NCBI GenBank assembly: GCA_902522115.1
Contig: CABYUV010000004.1
Coordinates: 1-64,000, forward strand
Reading direction: 5' to 3'
Length of the DNA stretch: 64,000 bases
Origin: an uncultured Pelagibacteraceae bacterium
Lineage (GTDB): Bacteria; Pseudomonadota; Alphaproteobacteria; Pelagibacterales; Pelagibacteraceae
Numbering within the stretch: the first letter of the stretch is position 1; each line of letters starts with the position of its first letter. A program made the position numbers and the translations under genes. Under the pieces are notes generated by a model that was not told the DNA's origin, did not search any database, and saw only the letters and a program-made list of their open reading frames with translations. Positions 1 to 8,789 of this stretch are shown piece by piece.

Positions 1-1187
1 AATTTAGGATCTTGAGTAGCAACACCAACTGGGCAACGTCCTGTATGGCAGTGATAACATTCACCTGCTTTTACACCCATCTCCTTTTCAAAGTCAGCTT
101 CTGGGATGTCCTTATTACAATTCAATGCAATCATTGATCCAGTACCAATAGCGATTGCATCAGCTCCTAGAGCTAAAGCCTTAGCCATGTCTGCACCATC
201 TCTTACTCCACCAGCATAAATTAATGTTACTTTTCCAGTTTTACCAACATCGTCGATAGCTCTTCTCGCTTCTCTAATTGCAGCTATACCTGGAATTCCA
301 GTGTTTGCAGCAGCGATATGTGGGCCAGCTCCAGTAGATCCTTCCATTCCATCTAAGTAAATAGAGTCAGGATCGCATTTTGCAGCCATACGCACATCAT
401 CATAAACTTTAGATGCACCTAATTTTAATTGTATTGGCACTTTATTTTTTGTTAATTGTCTTAGCTCTTCTACTTTTAAAGCTAAATCATCTGGACCTAA
501 CCAGTCAGGGTGTCTAGCTGGAGATCTTTGGTCAATACCAGATGGTAATGATCTCATCTCTGCAACTTGGTCAGTAACTTTTTGACCCATTAAATGTCCA
601 CCCATTCCAACTTTTTGACCTTGTCCAATAAATACCTCAATACCATCAGCCAATTGTGCGTGATGTGGGTTAAAACCATATCTTGATTGAATACATTGGT
701 AATACCATTTTTCAGAATATCTTCTTTCATCAGGTATCATTCCGCCTTCACCTGAACATGTAGCACTACCTGCCATAGTTGCTCCTCTTGCTAAAGCAGT
801 TTTTGCTTCATAAGATAGAGCACCAAAACTCATTCCCGTAATATAAACTGGAATATCTAACTCAATTGGATTTTCACATCTAGGACCTATTACAGTCTTT
901 GTTTCACATTTCTCTCTGTAACCTTCAATTACAAACCTAGTTAGTGTTCCAGGTAAGAAAACTAAATCATCAAAAGTAGGAATTTTTTTCATTAATGCCA
1001 TTCCACGCATTCTGTATCTTCCTAATTGAGCTTTTATATGAATGTCGTCTATTACTTCAGGAGTGAAGATAGCATTATGTCCTAATAAACTTTTATTTCT
1101 TTTACCTTCTTCGTGCGCGTGGACATCTGCTTTCCCACCAACCCCTTTTCCATTTTTTTTAATTTTTTTACTTTTTTTCCTAGGCAT
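1..1187 (-). CDS. mgsC: Glutamate synthase FMN-domain protein (MgsC/GlxD-like), partial
   Basis: This gene is absent from the ORF track because it runs off the left edge. Reading the minus strand from the ATG at 1187 gives about 395 codons. The protein resembles the FMN-binding, TIM-barrel synthase domain of glutamate synthase as a stand-alone subunit. It contains PIQLKLGASK, GMEGSTGAGP and YAGGVRDGADMAKALALGA, and near the edge CYHCHTGRCPVGVATQ, the cysteine-rich stretch expected for the iron-sulfur/FMN region. Its start codon overlaps the stop of the preceding subunit (TAATG), implying translational coupling. With its two upstream neighbours it makes a split GOGAT-like enzyme. In the N-methylglutamate pathway such an enzyme makes N-methylglutamate, and in Rhizobium the related genes are named glxBCD. 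Which reaction applies here is inferred from the methylamine context. The C-terminal tens of residues lie outside the window. Confidence 0.85.
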   Translation of the reverse strand, partial: MPRKKSKKIKKNGKGVGGKADVHAHEEGKRNKSLLGHNAIFTPEVIDDIHIKAQLGRYRMRGMALMKKIPTFDDLVFLPGTLTRFVIEGYREKCETKTVIGPRCENPIELDIPVYITGMSFGALSYEAKTALARGATMAGSATCSGEGGMIPDERRYSEKWYYQCIQSRYGFNPHHAQLADGIEVFIGQGQKVGMGGHLMGQKVTDQVAEMRSLPSGIDQRSPARHPDWLGPDDLALKVEELRQLTKNKVPIQLKLGASKVYDDVRMAAKCDPDSIYLDGMEGSTGAGPHIAAANTGIPGIAAIREARRAIDDVGKTGKVTLIYAGGVRDGADMAKALALGADAIAIGTGSMIALNCNKDIPEADFEKEMGVKAGECYHCHTGRCPVGVATQDPK

Positions 1188-2041
1188 TAAATTGCTCCCT
1201 TCTTCTCTGTAGGTTCCAAATTATCGTAATTCCAAAGTTTTTTACCTGCTACAATTTTTTTCATTTTACTCACATCGAAATTTTCACCTATTTCAGCAAC
1301 CTTTAATTTTCTTTTGAGCCAATCTTGGTCATTTGATGTTAATTCCGAATCTACAGCATCACTACCATACGAGCCAATTTCTCCACCTACGAAAATTGTC
1401 CCATCATACATAGAGTCACCTAGGTTGATTCCAACATCTCCCAGGATAATTATTCTCCCTCTTTGCATCATAAAACCTGTGAATGCCCCTGCATCTCCAC
1501 CAATAATGATAGTTCCACCTTTCATGTCAATACCGGTTCTGGCACCAACACTACCTTTACAAATTAAATCTCCACCTCTAATTGCCGCACCAAAACATGA
1601 TCCAGCATTTTTTTCAATTACAACTTTACCAGCCATTAAGTTTTCTGCACATGACCATCCAACTCTTCCGTTAATTCTGACTATTGGACCATCACAAGAA
1701 CCCATTCCAAAGTATCCTAAACTTCCTTCAAAAATTAAATTCAGTTTATTTAAAATACCAACTCCAAGACTGTGTTTACCTTGTGGGTTTTTAATAACTA
1801 TTGTTCCATACCCTTGACTCATTAAGTTATCAATTTCCTTATTAGCTTCAGGAGCTGTCATGTCTTTAACATCAAGCTCAGTTCTTTTATTAAAATCTAC
1901 ATCGTACGTGCCAAAGTAATAAAAGTTTTCTGCTTCATCAGGATTAAAGAATTTTTGTTGAGTTCTTCCTGTTAATACCTCAGTGTGCATACCCATCGAT
2001 TGGGCCTTGGATTTTTTTGACACAGTTTTTAGATTTGCCAT
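1187..2041 (-). CDS. mgsB: Glutamate synthase GXGXG-domain protein (MgsB/GlxC-like)
   Basis: The 284-residue protein matches the C-terminal GXGXG beta-helix domain of glutamate synthase as a separate polypeptide. The repeated glycine-rich turns are plain (GSLGYFGMG, GSCFGAAIRGGDLICKG, GGDAGAFTGFMMQRG, GDVGINLGDSMYDG), which is the ladder-like structure expected of this domain. It has no catalytic residues of its own and acts as a scaffold joining the amidotransferase and FMN subunits. The ORF overlaps the amidotransferase gene upstream by 13 bases and the FMN subunit downstream by one base, so the three are surely one translation-coupled unit. Assignment to N-methylglutamate synthase rather than another split GOGAT-like enzyme rests on the neighbouring methylamine genes. 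Confidence 0.85.
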   Translation of the reverse strand: MANLKTVSKKSKAQSMGMHTEVLTGRTQQKFFNPDEAENFYYFGTYDVDFNKRTELDVKDMTAPEANKEIDNLMSQGYGTIVIKNPQGKHSLGVGILNKLNLIFEGSLGYFGMGSCDGPIVRINGRVGWSCAENLMAGKVVIEKNAGSCFGAAIRGGDLICKGSVGARTGIDMKGGTIIIGGDAGAFTGFMMQRGRIIILGDVGINLGDSMYDGTIFVGGEIGSYGSDAVDSELTSNDQDWLKRKLKVAEIGENFDVSKMKKIVAGKKLWNYDNLEPTEKKGAI

Positions 2042-2973
2042 ACTTTAACCTCCCCATCAAATGGATCATATGTATCAATTTCTTGTGGTAACACAGACCT
2101 AATTGCAATTTCCTCTGATCCCATTGCTACTAAATCATCAGACTCATACAAAACCAAAGGTTTTGCAGCCATTGTATCTTTAGCCATACCTAATGAGTCT
2201 TTAGTTGCAACAAAGTATGTGAAAACCCCATCAAGACCAGTTAATGACTCTTTCATTCCTTCTTCTAAAGTTGCTCCATGTCTCATTTTTTCTGCGATAT
2301 AAACTGCAATTAATTCTGAGTCACATTCAGACATAAATCTCATTCCCTTGTTTTCTAAAACTCTTCTGTTATTCCAATAATTAGTTAATTGTCCATTATG
2401 AACTACAGACACATCACTAAATGGATAGCCCCAGAAAGGGTGAGCAGATTTAATATCAACACCTGATTCAGTTGCCATTCTAGCATGACCGATTGCATGT
2501 GTTCCAACTACTTTATCTAAACTATATCTGTCACATACCATTTTAGCATTTCCAAGATCTTTAATTACCTCTAAAGATTTTCCCATAGATAAAATTTCTA
2601 CACCTGGAATACTTTCTATCCTCTGTGAAAAGTCTAACAAATCTTTTGTATCATAATCAATCTCATATCTTAGTGAGTAAGGAAGAGTTCTCTCTTCTTT
2701 AACCACTTTAGCTCCCATCTCAGCCAGAGTTTCGTCTACAATTTTTTTTCTTTCATCGTAAACAGACACATCTTCCATAACTGATGAACTTCCTTCACCT
2801 ACGTTTTCTCCAACTTTAAAACGCATAATGAAATTTTTACCATCTGTATCTCCATACAAAGCGTAACCTGTAGAGTCCTCTCCTCGATGTTTTAATGCTT
2901 GGAGCATCCCTTGTAGTTCACTTCCAACATTTGAAGATTTTCCTCTATGAATTAAACCTGCTATTCCACACAT
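2029..2973 (-). CDS. mgsA: Class II glutamine amidotransferase subunit (MgsA/GlxB-like)
   Basis: The protein begins MCGIAGL, which puts the nucleophilic Cys at position 2 after Met removal, the hallmark of Ntn-type class II glutamine amidotransferases. Further expected blocks are LKHRGEDSTGYA, GHARMATES and VVHNGQLTNYW, then a C-terminal stretch ending in DTYDPFDGEVKVW. At 314 residues it is the isolated GATase domain seen in split glutamate synthases and MgsA. It would hydrolyse glutamine, or a gamma-glutamyl amide such as gamma-glutamylmethylamide, and pass the amine to the FMN subunit. It sits 32 bases downstream of the glutamine-synthetase-like gene, which suits sequential action on a gamma-glutamyl amide. 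The substrate is inferred. Confidence 0.85.
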   Translation of the reverse strand: MCGIAGLIHRGKSSNVGSELQGMLQALKHRGEDSTGYALYGDTDGKNFIMRFKVGENVGEGSSSVMEDVSVYDERKKIVDETLAEMGAKVVKEERTLPYSLRYEIDYDTKDLLDFSQRIESIPGVEILSMGKSLEVIKDLGNAKMVCDRYSLDKVVGTHAIGHARMATESGVDIKSAHPFWGYPFSDVSVVHNGQLTNYWNNRRVLENKGMRFMSECDSELIAVYIAEKMRHGATLEEGMKESLTGLDGVFTYFVATKDSLGMAKDTMAAKPLVLYESDDLVAMGSEEIAIRSVLPQEIDTYDPFDGEVKVWQI

Positions 2974-3005
2974 ATATTTATACCCTTTCTATCTATTTCT
3001 GTAAC

Positions 3006-4481
3006 CTACGGTAGACAATCAAGATAAGTATCCAGATCCCATTGTGTTGTTGCACCAAGAAATCTTTCCCACTCATCATTTTTATACCAATGAAAAACTT
3101 TATACATTTCATCTGGCATTGCAGATTTGATGACTTCATCCTCAGCCAGTCTATCTAAAGCTTCACCCAAACTTAATGGAAGTTTTTTAACATCTTTACC
3201 AGCTTTTTGAGCTTCGTAAATATTTCTAGATTCTGGAGCCGCTGGTTTCATTTTCTTACTTATACCCTCATCGCAAGCTTTTAACAAAGCAGCACCTAAT
3301 AAGTAAGGATTATGCATCGAGTCTACTGATCTGTATTCAAATCTTCCTGGAGCAGAAACTCTTAGACCACAAGTTCTGTTTTGATATCCCCAATCAGCAT
3401 AAACAGGAGCCCAAAATCCTTGATCCCATAATCTTCTATAAGAGTTTACTGTAGAAGATCCAAGAGCTGTTAATGCAGGTAAGTGCTTCATGATACCTGC
3501 AATTGATTGCAAACCAATTTTACCTGGTAATTGCATATCTTTCGTGTCAGGCATGAAAGTGTTAGTCCCACCTTCAACATAACTAAAAACTTCTTCAACA
3601 CCCGGCAGGGTTTTATTTCCAAGTTTGTTTAGTTTAATTTTTCCACCTTTCCATAAAGACATATTTGTATGACAACCACTTGCAGAAACACCCATAAATG
3701 GTTTTGTCATAAAGCAAGCTATTAAATTATGTTCTCTTGCAACTTGAGCACAAATTTGTCTGTAGGTTGATAATCTATCTGCGTTCCTTAAAACGTTATC
3801 ATAGGTCCAATTTAATTCTAATTGACCCGGCGCATCTTCATGGTCTCCTTGAATCATATCAAGACCCATTGCTTTAGCGTACTCAATAACCTTCATAAAC
3901 ACTGGTCTCAATGATTCAAATTGATCAATATGATAACAGAATGGTTTGGAGAAACCCTTTCCTGTTGGTGTACCATCTTCATTTTTTGTTAACCACATCA
4001 TTTCAGGTTCTGTACCAACTCTTAGTTCTAGACCATGTTTTTTCTTAAATTCATCCATGAAAATTCTGAGATTTCCTCTGCAATCTGATGTTAAATGACC
4101 ACCTGGATTTTTTCTTTCCTCTCTGTTTCTAAAGCAAGTTACAAATACCCTTCCAACTCTCTTATCCCATGGTAATTGAACAAAAGTTTCAGGATCTGGT
4201 ATACCGACAAGTTCCATAGCTTCAGGACCATATCCAATATAATTATTATGACGATCTAAGAATAAGTTTGCTGTAGCTCCGTAAACTAATTGAAACCCTT
4301 TTTCTGCAGTTCTTTCCCAATGATCTGCAGGAATACCTTTACCAACAACCCTACCTGTTACAGAAATGAATTGATAATAAATATATGTGATGCCAAGTTC
4401 GTTAATTTTTTCTCTGACTTTTTTAACTAATTTTGCTCTACCTGGCTGATTAACATGTTTCTCTAGATCTGTCATTTTCAC
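3006..4481 (-). CDS. Glutamine synthetase-like ligase (GlnT/GmaS-like)
   Basis: The 491-residue protein belongs to the glutamine synthetase superfamily. It shows the metal/glutamate site VGTEPEMMWL, the block GDHEDAPGQLELNW, the ATP-side block PFMGVSASGCHTNMSLW and a conserved arginine stretch NSYRRLWDQGFWAP. It is longer than the roughly 440 residues I recall for GmaS and GlnT, and its N-terminal beta-grasp region (residues 15-110) is intact. It is followed by the three split GOGAT-like genes and preceded by an FAD amine oxidoreductase. That order suggests a gamma-glutamyl amide synthetase acting on methylamine or a related small amine. PuuA-type gamma-glutamylpolyamine synthetase and ordinary type III glutamine synthetase are the alternatives. 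I leave the symbol blank because GmaS cannot be separated from GlnT without a tree. Confidence 0.8.
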   Translation of the reverse strand: MKMTDLEKHVNQPGRAKLVKKVREKINELGITYIYYQFISVTGRVVGKGIPADHWERTAEKGFQLVYGATANLFLDRHNNYIGYGPEAMELVGIPDPETFVQLPWDKRVGRVFVTCFRNREERKNPGGHLTSDCRGNLRIFMDEFKKKHGLELRVGTEPEMMWLTKNEDGTPTGKGFSKPFCYHIDQFESLRPVFMKVIEYAKAMGLDMIQGDHEDAPGQLELNWTYDNVLRNADRLSTYRQICAQVAREHNLIACFMTKPFMGVSASGCHTNMSLWKGGKIKLNKLGNKTLPGVEEVFSYVEGGTNTFMPDTKDMQLPGKIGLQSIAGIMKHLPALTALGSSTVNSYRRLWDQGFWAPVYADWGYQNRTCGLRVSAPGRFEYRSVDSMHNPYLLGAALLKACDEGISKKMKPAAPESRNIYEAQKAGKDVKKLPLSLGEALDRLAEDEVIKSAMPDEMYKVFHWYKNDEWERFLGATTQWDLDTYLDCLP

Positions 4482-4544
4482 CCCTCAATGAATTTAATTT
4501 ATTCAAACGTAGCTGAAAAATTTATTTGTGTCTAGGCTTAGAGT

Positions 4545-5873
4545 CTAGCTCCAAGGAAACGGACTGTTCGAAGTAGGGTGAAGTTCTCCCTTCTCGTAAC
4601 GGTTGAATCTAAATGGTTTTAACAAATCACTTTCAGTACCAAGAATTTCTTTTGCAACAAGCTCACCAACACCAATCATCTTGTATCCATGGTTTGCATC
4701 TGCAATCATGTAAACGTTTTCAAAAAACCTATCAAAGATTGGAAAAGAGTCTGGCGTCATGCATCCAAGACCACCCGATGGTCCTTTTCTATACAAATCA
4801 GATTTACCTTCAAATCTTTTTTGACAATGAGCTAAAGCTGAACACCACATTTCACTAAATGCATCAGTTGTTTGATACTCAGGAGATTCAATTCCATAAG
4901 GATCAACATTAACTTGATCAAAATGTTTTTTGACTATGTATGGTGAGGTTCCACCTTGAACACCTAATCCATCTATGTCAGGTTTATAATAAATTCCCCA
5001 AATTTTATCAGTTAATAATTTTTTAGTTTTGTCTGAATATAACGGAGCTGTCGAGTCTACATGAACTACAGGTGGTTGTTTTCCATCATTTGTTTTTAAA
5101 AAATCTGGTTCAACACCAATAACACCTTCTTGTAACATCCAGTATGTCCACATGTCAGTCTCATGCATTTTTCCATCTTTGCCTTTTATGCTTGCTGTTT
5201 TAGGTAATTCCAACATGTTCCAAAAATCTCTTGCCCAAGGTCCTGCTCCAATAACAACTTGTTCACATTCAATTATGCCTTTGTCCGTTTCTACTCCTGT
5301 AACAGCTTGACTGTTACTTCCTTTTTTAAATCCTGTTACCTTTACACCTTTCATCACTTGAACACCATTTGATGTAGATTTACTCTCAAGTGCTTTAATT
5401 GAATCTTTGTTAAATGCGTATCCACCTTTTTTTTCATGAAGTACAGAAGTGATACCTTGTGCCTGCCAATCATCAAAAATATCCTTCATGTAATTTGAAC
5501 AATCTTTTTCACCTTCTATGAAGACTGACTCGTATCCAATAGCTTTTTGTTGTTCATAAATAGTTGCAACATCTTCATGCATTACCTCAGGTGATATTTG
5601 CATATAACCAACTGGGTTATATTTAAATGCTTTAGGATCGCTCTCCCATACAGAAACTGAGTGAGCCATTAACTCTCTCATTGCTGGTTGAAAATAATTA
5701 TTCCTTACAACACCGCAGGCAATTCCACTTGCACCAGCTGCAGTATCTTTTTTTTCTAATACAATTATGTCACCAGGATTTTTGTATGTTTCAGAAAGTT
5801 TCCAAGCAGTACTTAGTCCGTGAATTCCACCACCGATGATAACTACTTTTGCTTTCGAAGGTAATGTCGTCAT
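4545..5873 (-). CDS. FAD-dependent amine oxidoreductase of the DAO family
   Basis: The 442-residue protein has an N-terminal Rossmann dinucleotide site VVIIGGGIHGLSTAWKL, a second FAD block IIVLEKKDTAAGASGIACG and a C-terminal DAO-type block around GPSGGLGCMTPDSFPIFD and ANHGYKMIGVGELVAKEI. It lacks the TSGS(S/T)WHAAG motif that carries covalent FAD in the two DMGDH-like proteins of this window, so FAD is probably bound otherwise. It heads the minus-strand operon containing the glutamine-synthetase-like and split GOGAT genes. The family oxidises N-methyl or other secondary amines (sarcosine, dimethylglycine, gamma-glutamylputrescine). A role in oxidising a methylated amine or a gamma-glutamyl amide is plausible, but the substrate cannot be read from the sequence. 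Confidence 0.75.
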   Translation of the reverse strand: MTTLPSKAKVVIIGGGIHGLSTAWKLSETYKNPGDIIVLEKKDTAAGASGIACGVVRNNYFQPAMRELMAHSVSVWESDPKAFKYNPVGYMQISPEVMHEDVATIYEQQKAIGYESVFIEGEKDCSNYMKDIFDDWQAQGITSVLHEKKGGYAFNKDSIKALESKSTSNGVQVMKGVKVTGFKKGSNSQAVTGVETDKGIIECEQVVIGAGPWARDFWNMLELPKTASIKGKDGKMHETDMWTYWMLQEGVIGVEPDFLKTNDGKQPPVVHVDSTAPLYSDKTKKLLTDKIWGIYYKPDIDGLGVQGGTSPYIVKKHFDQVNVDPYGIESPEYQTTDAFSEMWCSALAHCQKRFEGKSDLYRKGPSGGLGCMTPDSFPIFDRFFENVYMIADANHGYKMIGVGELVAKEILGTESDLLKPFRFNRYEKGELHPTSNSPFPWS

Positions 5874-5974
5874 GTCAAAACATTATTTTTTGGCAGAGGT
5901 AATTAATATAATTATTTATAGAACTAAAATTTATATATAAAAAATAGATACTTCGATTTTATTTAAAAATTTGG

Positions 5975-6325
5975 CTAATAATTTATGTTTTTTAGAGTAA
6001 TTAAATAATCATTGAACTCTTTAATAAAAGACTCACTTGGCATTATATTTTTAATTCTCTGATCAGTTGAAGTTTTTTCAAGCCTAAAGAATCCTTTTTC
6101 ACAAGCCTCTGTAATTATTAAAGCAGATTTAGGTCTAGAAGTTTTAAAAAGTTTTGTCTTTAATTCCTCTACTGATAATTTTTTATCTTCTTTATAAGCA
6201 GACATTACCAATAACATCATATGATAATGTGAAGGCGATTTTCTAAAAAAATAATTACTTGACGTATGAGATTGTCTCATTTGATCTTCCCAAAAATCTA
6301 AGAGTGTTTTTTTTTCTTTGGGCAT
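5975..6325 (-). CDS. MarR-like winged-helix regulator next to tdm
   Basis: This 116-residue protein has a predicted helix-rich body with a winged-helix look: KKLSVEELKTKLFKTSRPKSALIITEACEKGFFRLEKTSTDQR reads as helix-turn-helix followed by a wing, as in MarR-type regulators. It begins nine bases after the tdm stop codon on the same strand, so it is probably cotranscribed with TMAO demethylase and may control the divergent tdm/tmoX promoters. It is smaller than classic MarR proteins (about 140 residues or more), and the family call rests on pattern only. A 16-base palindrome between tdm and tmoX is a candidate operator. Confidence 0.55.
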   Translation of the reverse strand: MPKEKKTLLDFWEDQMRQSHTSSNYFFRKSPSHYHMMLLVMSAYKEDKKLSVEELKTKLFKTSRPKSALIITEACEKGFFRLEKTSTDQRIKNIMPSESFIKEFNDYLITLKNINY

Positions 6326-6334
6326 GATTTTTCT

Positions 6335-8674
6335 TTATGCTCTAACTCTTGACTTTGTTGGATCATAGAATGGAAATCCAACTACCTTTGCACTAATTCG
6401 TTTTTGGTGTCCGTCTATTTTTCCAACTTCTACCTCTGTTCCAATTTCAGAATACTGTAAATCAATTCTACACAAAGCAATATTTTTGTTTAAGGTTGAT
6501 GATAAACATCCACTAGTAACTATACCTACTTGTGATCTACCTATGTGCACACAGTCTCCATGACCTGCAATTTCTTTCCCTATAAGTTCTAGCCCAACAA
6601 GTTTTTTTTGTGGATTGGCTTTTCTTTTAATTAATTCCTCTTTACCAATAAAGTCCTCTTCTTTTGTTTTTAAAGGTACCGCAAAACCTATGCCAGCTTC
6701 AAAAGGATCTTGTTGTCCATCGAATTCATTTCCAAATAAAATTAATCCTGCTTCGATTCTAAGTTTATCTAAGGCAGCAAATCCTGCTGGTATCAAACCA
6801 TCATCCTTTCCAGCTTCCATTAACTTATCCCAAACTGCAGGAGCATGTTTTGGATGACACCATATTTCAAAACCAAGTTCACCAGTATAACCAGTTCTTG
6901 ATACAATCAGAGGAATTCCTTGTAATTCTTCTATTCTACAAATGCTAAATCTAAACCAGCCTAATTCATCTATCGATGGTTGAGTAGGCGGTGTAAAAAT
7001 AATTTTTTTTAAGATATCTCTACTTTTGGGACCTTGCAAAGAGACATTACTAATTTGATCTGTAGAATTTTTAATATGGGCATTGAAATTTTTTTTCTTA
7101 GCAATTTCTTTTAACCACTCTCCTGCATACTCATCACCACAAATCCATCTAAAACCTGTTTCACTTAATCTTAATAGAGTTCCATCATCAAACATCATTC
7201 CATTTTCATAGCACATTGCTGAATAAACCACCTGACCTACAGAAAGTTTTTTTATATTTCTTGTAAGTGTGTAATTCATTAATTCCTCCGCATCAGGGCC
7301 GAGTATTTCAAATTTTCTTAATGATGATAAATCTATTAATACAGCATTATTTCTGCAGGCATTGTATTCATTAACCAAACCATGTTTGGTATAATCGTTC
7401 GGTAACCAAAAACCTCTAGCATCAACAAAGTTCCTAGTTAGTTTTGATGTTCTTTCGTAAAATCCTGAATTTCTAGTTAATTTTTTTTCTGAGTCTGTTT
7501 TCATTCGGAAAGCAAATGATTTACTGAATTCTTTATTTTTATCATACGTTCTAACAAAAATATCAGTAGGTTTCCATGAATTACAAGCATCAATATCACT
7601 AGGACAAGCAGTTGTACCAATTATTAAATCCTTTAAAGCTCTAAACATTACATAGTCTCCAGGTCTAGAATAAGACTCGTCAGATATAACAGAATTTAAA
7701 CCGGCAGCAGAAGTATTAAAGAAAAGATTTATTGCATGCCAACCTTTTTGCTTCTGTACTCCAAATTTTGACATACTTTCAGTCAAATTATCTGAACAGT
7801 TTGGATGTCCAAAATATCCTGCATCTTCATAATATTTTGAAGTACATGCTAGATTAAAAGTATCATGTTTACCCACTGTATCTCTTATAACTTCAACAAG
7901 AGGCTCATGGTCTGTATCATAAAATTTAGAATGTAATCCAGGTCCAGGAAAAGTGTTTCCCATAAATGTTCTTGTAGTTTGCCAGTCCAATCCTTTTTCA
8001 ACTCCTTTTTCTAATTTTCTTGTATCAAATGCCACAAAGTCGGAACACTGTCTTCCAGTTGGACTTATTATCTGTATATAATCTCCTTCTTTTACCTGGT
8101 AAGATATAGAAGTTTCTTTATTTATATTTTCTTCATATAAAGGTTCATAGACAGGATCTGGTATCACATTTAATTCTTTATCATTTACAATTTGTGATCG
8201 CTTAATAAAAATTGTTAGATCACTTGGAGGGTTTTGATTTGTTACATCCATATCCTCACTAGGTGCAGCGAAAATAGCATAACACTTGTCTTTTGATTTT
8301 AATTTAAAGCTCTCTCCTGCTTTAGTATCTAAATCAAATATGATTGAAGATTTTGAGTCTGAGATATTTAAGTTTCTTTTTTTTAATTGGTGATTTGTTG
8401 CTAATATTGTCTCATCTTTACCATTAAGAATAGATCTAATAAAATTTTTATCATTGTTTGACTTAAGATTTAAAATTCCAACATCAGATTTACCATCTTT
8501 GTTAAAACAAATAATTTCACAGATTTGATTACCTTCATTATTAATAATTTCTAATTCATCATCTGGAAAAATTTGAAAAGCAGTAAGAGCACCACCATTC
8601 ACAACATGTCGCTCAACTCCAGGTGGTAAAATATTTAGTCCAGGATTTTTAATATCTTTGCTTGTACCCAACAT
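6335..8674 (-). CDS. tdm: Trimethylamine N-oxide demethylase (DUF1989-GcvT fusion)
   Basis: The 779-residue protein has two parts. Residues about 15-380 form a DUF1989/urea-carboxylase-associated region with cysteines at 210, 277, 293, 357 and 364. Residues about 400-775 form a GcvT-type tetrahydrofolate-binding domain (GPDAEELMNYTLTRNI, SRTGYTGELGFEIW, KLRIEAGLILFG). This fusion is the architecture of Tdm, which converts TMAO to dimethylamine and formaldehyde, with THF able to trap the formaldehyde. Cys277, Cys293 and Cys357 are spaced 16 and 64 residues apart, which agrees with the zinc triad I recall from the Methylocella enzyme. It is divergent from the TMAO-binding protein gene and followed by a small regulator. 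The context with tmoXWV and tmm makes the call strong. Confidence 0.9.
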   Translation of the reverse strand: MLGTSKDIKNPGLNILPPGVERHVVNGGALTAFQIFPDDELEIINNEGNQICEIICFNKDGKSDVGILNLKSNNDKNFIRSILNGKDETILATNHQLKKRNLNISDSKSSIIFDLDTKAGESFKLKSKDKCYAIFAAPSEDMDVTNQNPPSDLTIFIKRSQIVNDKELNVIPDPVYEPLYEENINKETSISYQVKEGDYIQIISPTGRQCSDFVAFDTRKLEKGVEKGLDWQTTRTFMGNTFPGPGLHSKFYDTDHEPLVEVIRDTVGKHDTFNLACTSKYYEDAGYFGHPNCSDNLTESMSKFGVQKQKGWHAINLFFNTSAAGLNSVISDESYSRPGDYVMFRALKDLIIGTTACPSDIDACNSWKPTDIFVRTYDKNKEFSKSFAFRMKTDSEKKLTRNSGFYERTSKLTRNFVDARGFWLPNDYTKHGLVNEYNACRNNAVLIDLSSLRKFEILGPDAEELMNYTLTRNIKKLSVGQVVYSAMCYENGMMFDDGTLLRLSETGFRWICGDEYAGEWLKEIAKKKNFNAHIKNSTDQISNVSLQGPKSRDILKKIIFTPPTQPSIDELGWFRFSICRIEELQGIPLIVSRTGYTGELGFEIWCHPKHAPAVWDKLMEAGKDDGLIPAGFAALDKLRIEAGLILFGNEFDGQQDPFEAGIGFAVPLKTKEEDFIGKEELIKRKANPQKKLVGLELIGKEIAGHGDCVHIGRSQVGIVTSGCLSSTLNKNIALCRIDLQYSEIGTEVEVGKIDGHQKRISAKVVGFPFYDPTKSRVRA

Positions 8675-8725
8675 AAACTGCGATAATTTAATTTTCTATT
8701 GTGACCATATTATAATCAAAACGAG

Positions 8726-8754
8726 TTGACTATAACTTTAAATAGGAACATACT
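8726..8754 (+). promoter_or_regulatory. Candidate sigma70 promoter of tmoX
   Basis: On the plus strand TTGACT (8726-8731) and CATACT (8749-8754) are separated by 17 bases, close to the -35/-10 consensus. They lie 36-64 bases upstream of the tmoX ATG. A strong ribosome-binding site, GAGGGG, sits at 8779-8784, five bases before the start codon, so high expression of the binding protein is expected. No transcript data are available here, and AT-rich DNA yields chance promoter matches. Confidence 0.4.
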
Positions 8755-8759
8755 TTCGT

Positions 8760-8775
8760 AATTAATATATTAATT
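8760..8775. promoter_or_regulatory. 16-bp perfect palindrome, candidate operator
   Basis: AATTAATATATTAATT is a perfect 16-base palindrome just downstream of the candidate -10 box and upstream of the tmoX ribosome-binding site, in the divergent tdm/tmoX intergenic region. Such AT-rich dyads suit MarR-type regulators, one of which is encoded next to tdm. In AT-rich DNA a palindrome made only of A and T can occur by chance, so this is tentative. Confidence 0.3.
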
Positions 8776-8789
8776 ATAGAGGGGTATAT

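Noticed and set aside
1314-1817. Plus-strand 167-aa ORF rich in proline and serine
   Set aside because: Lies antisense within the GXGXG subunit gene and has a composition expected from the reverse strand of a glycine-rich coding region; no independent support.
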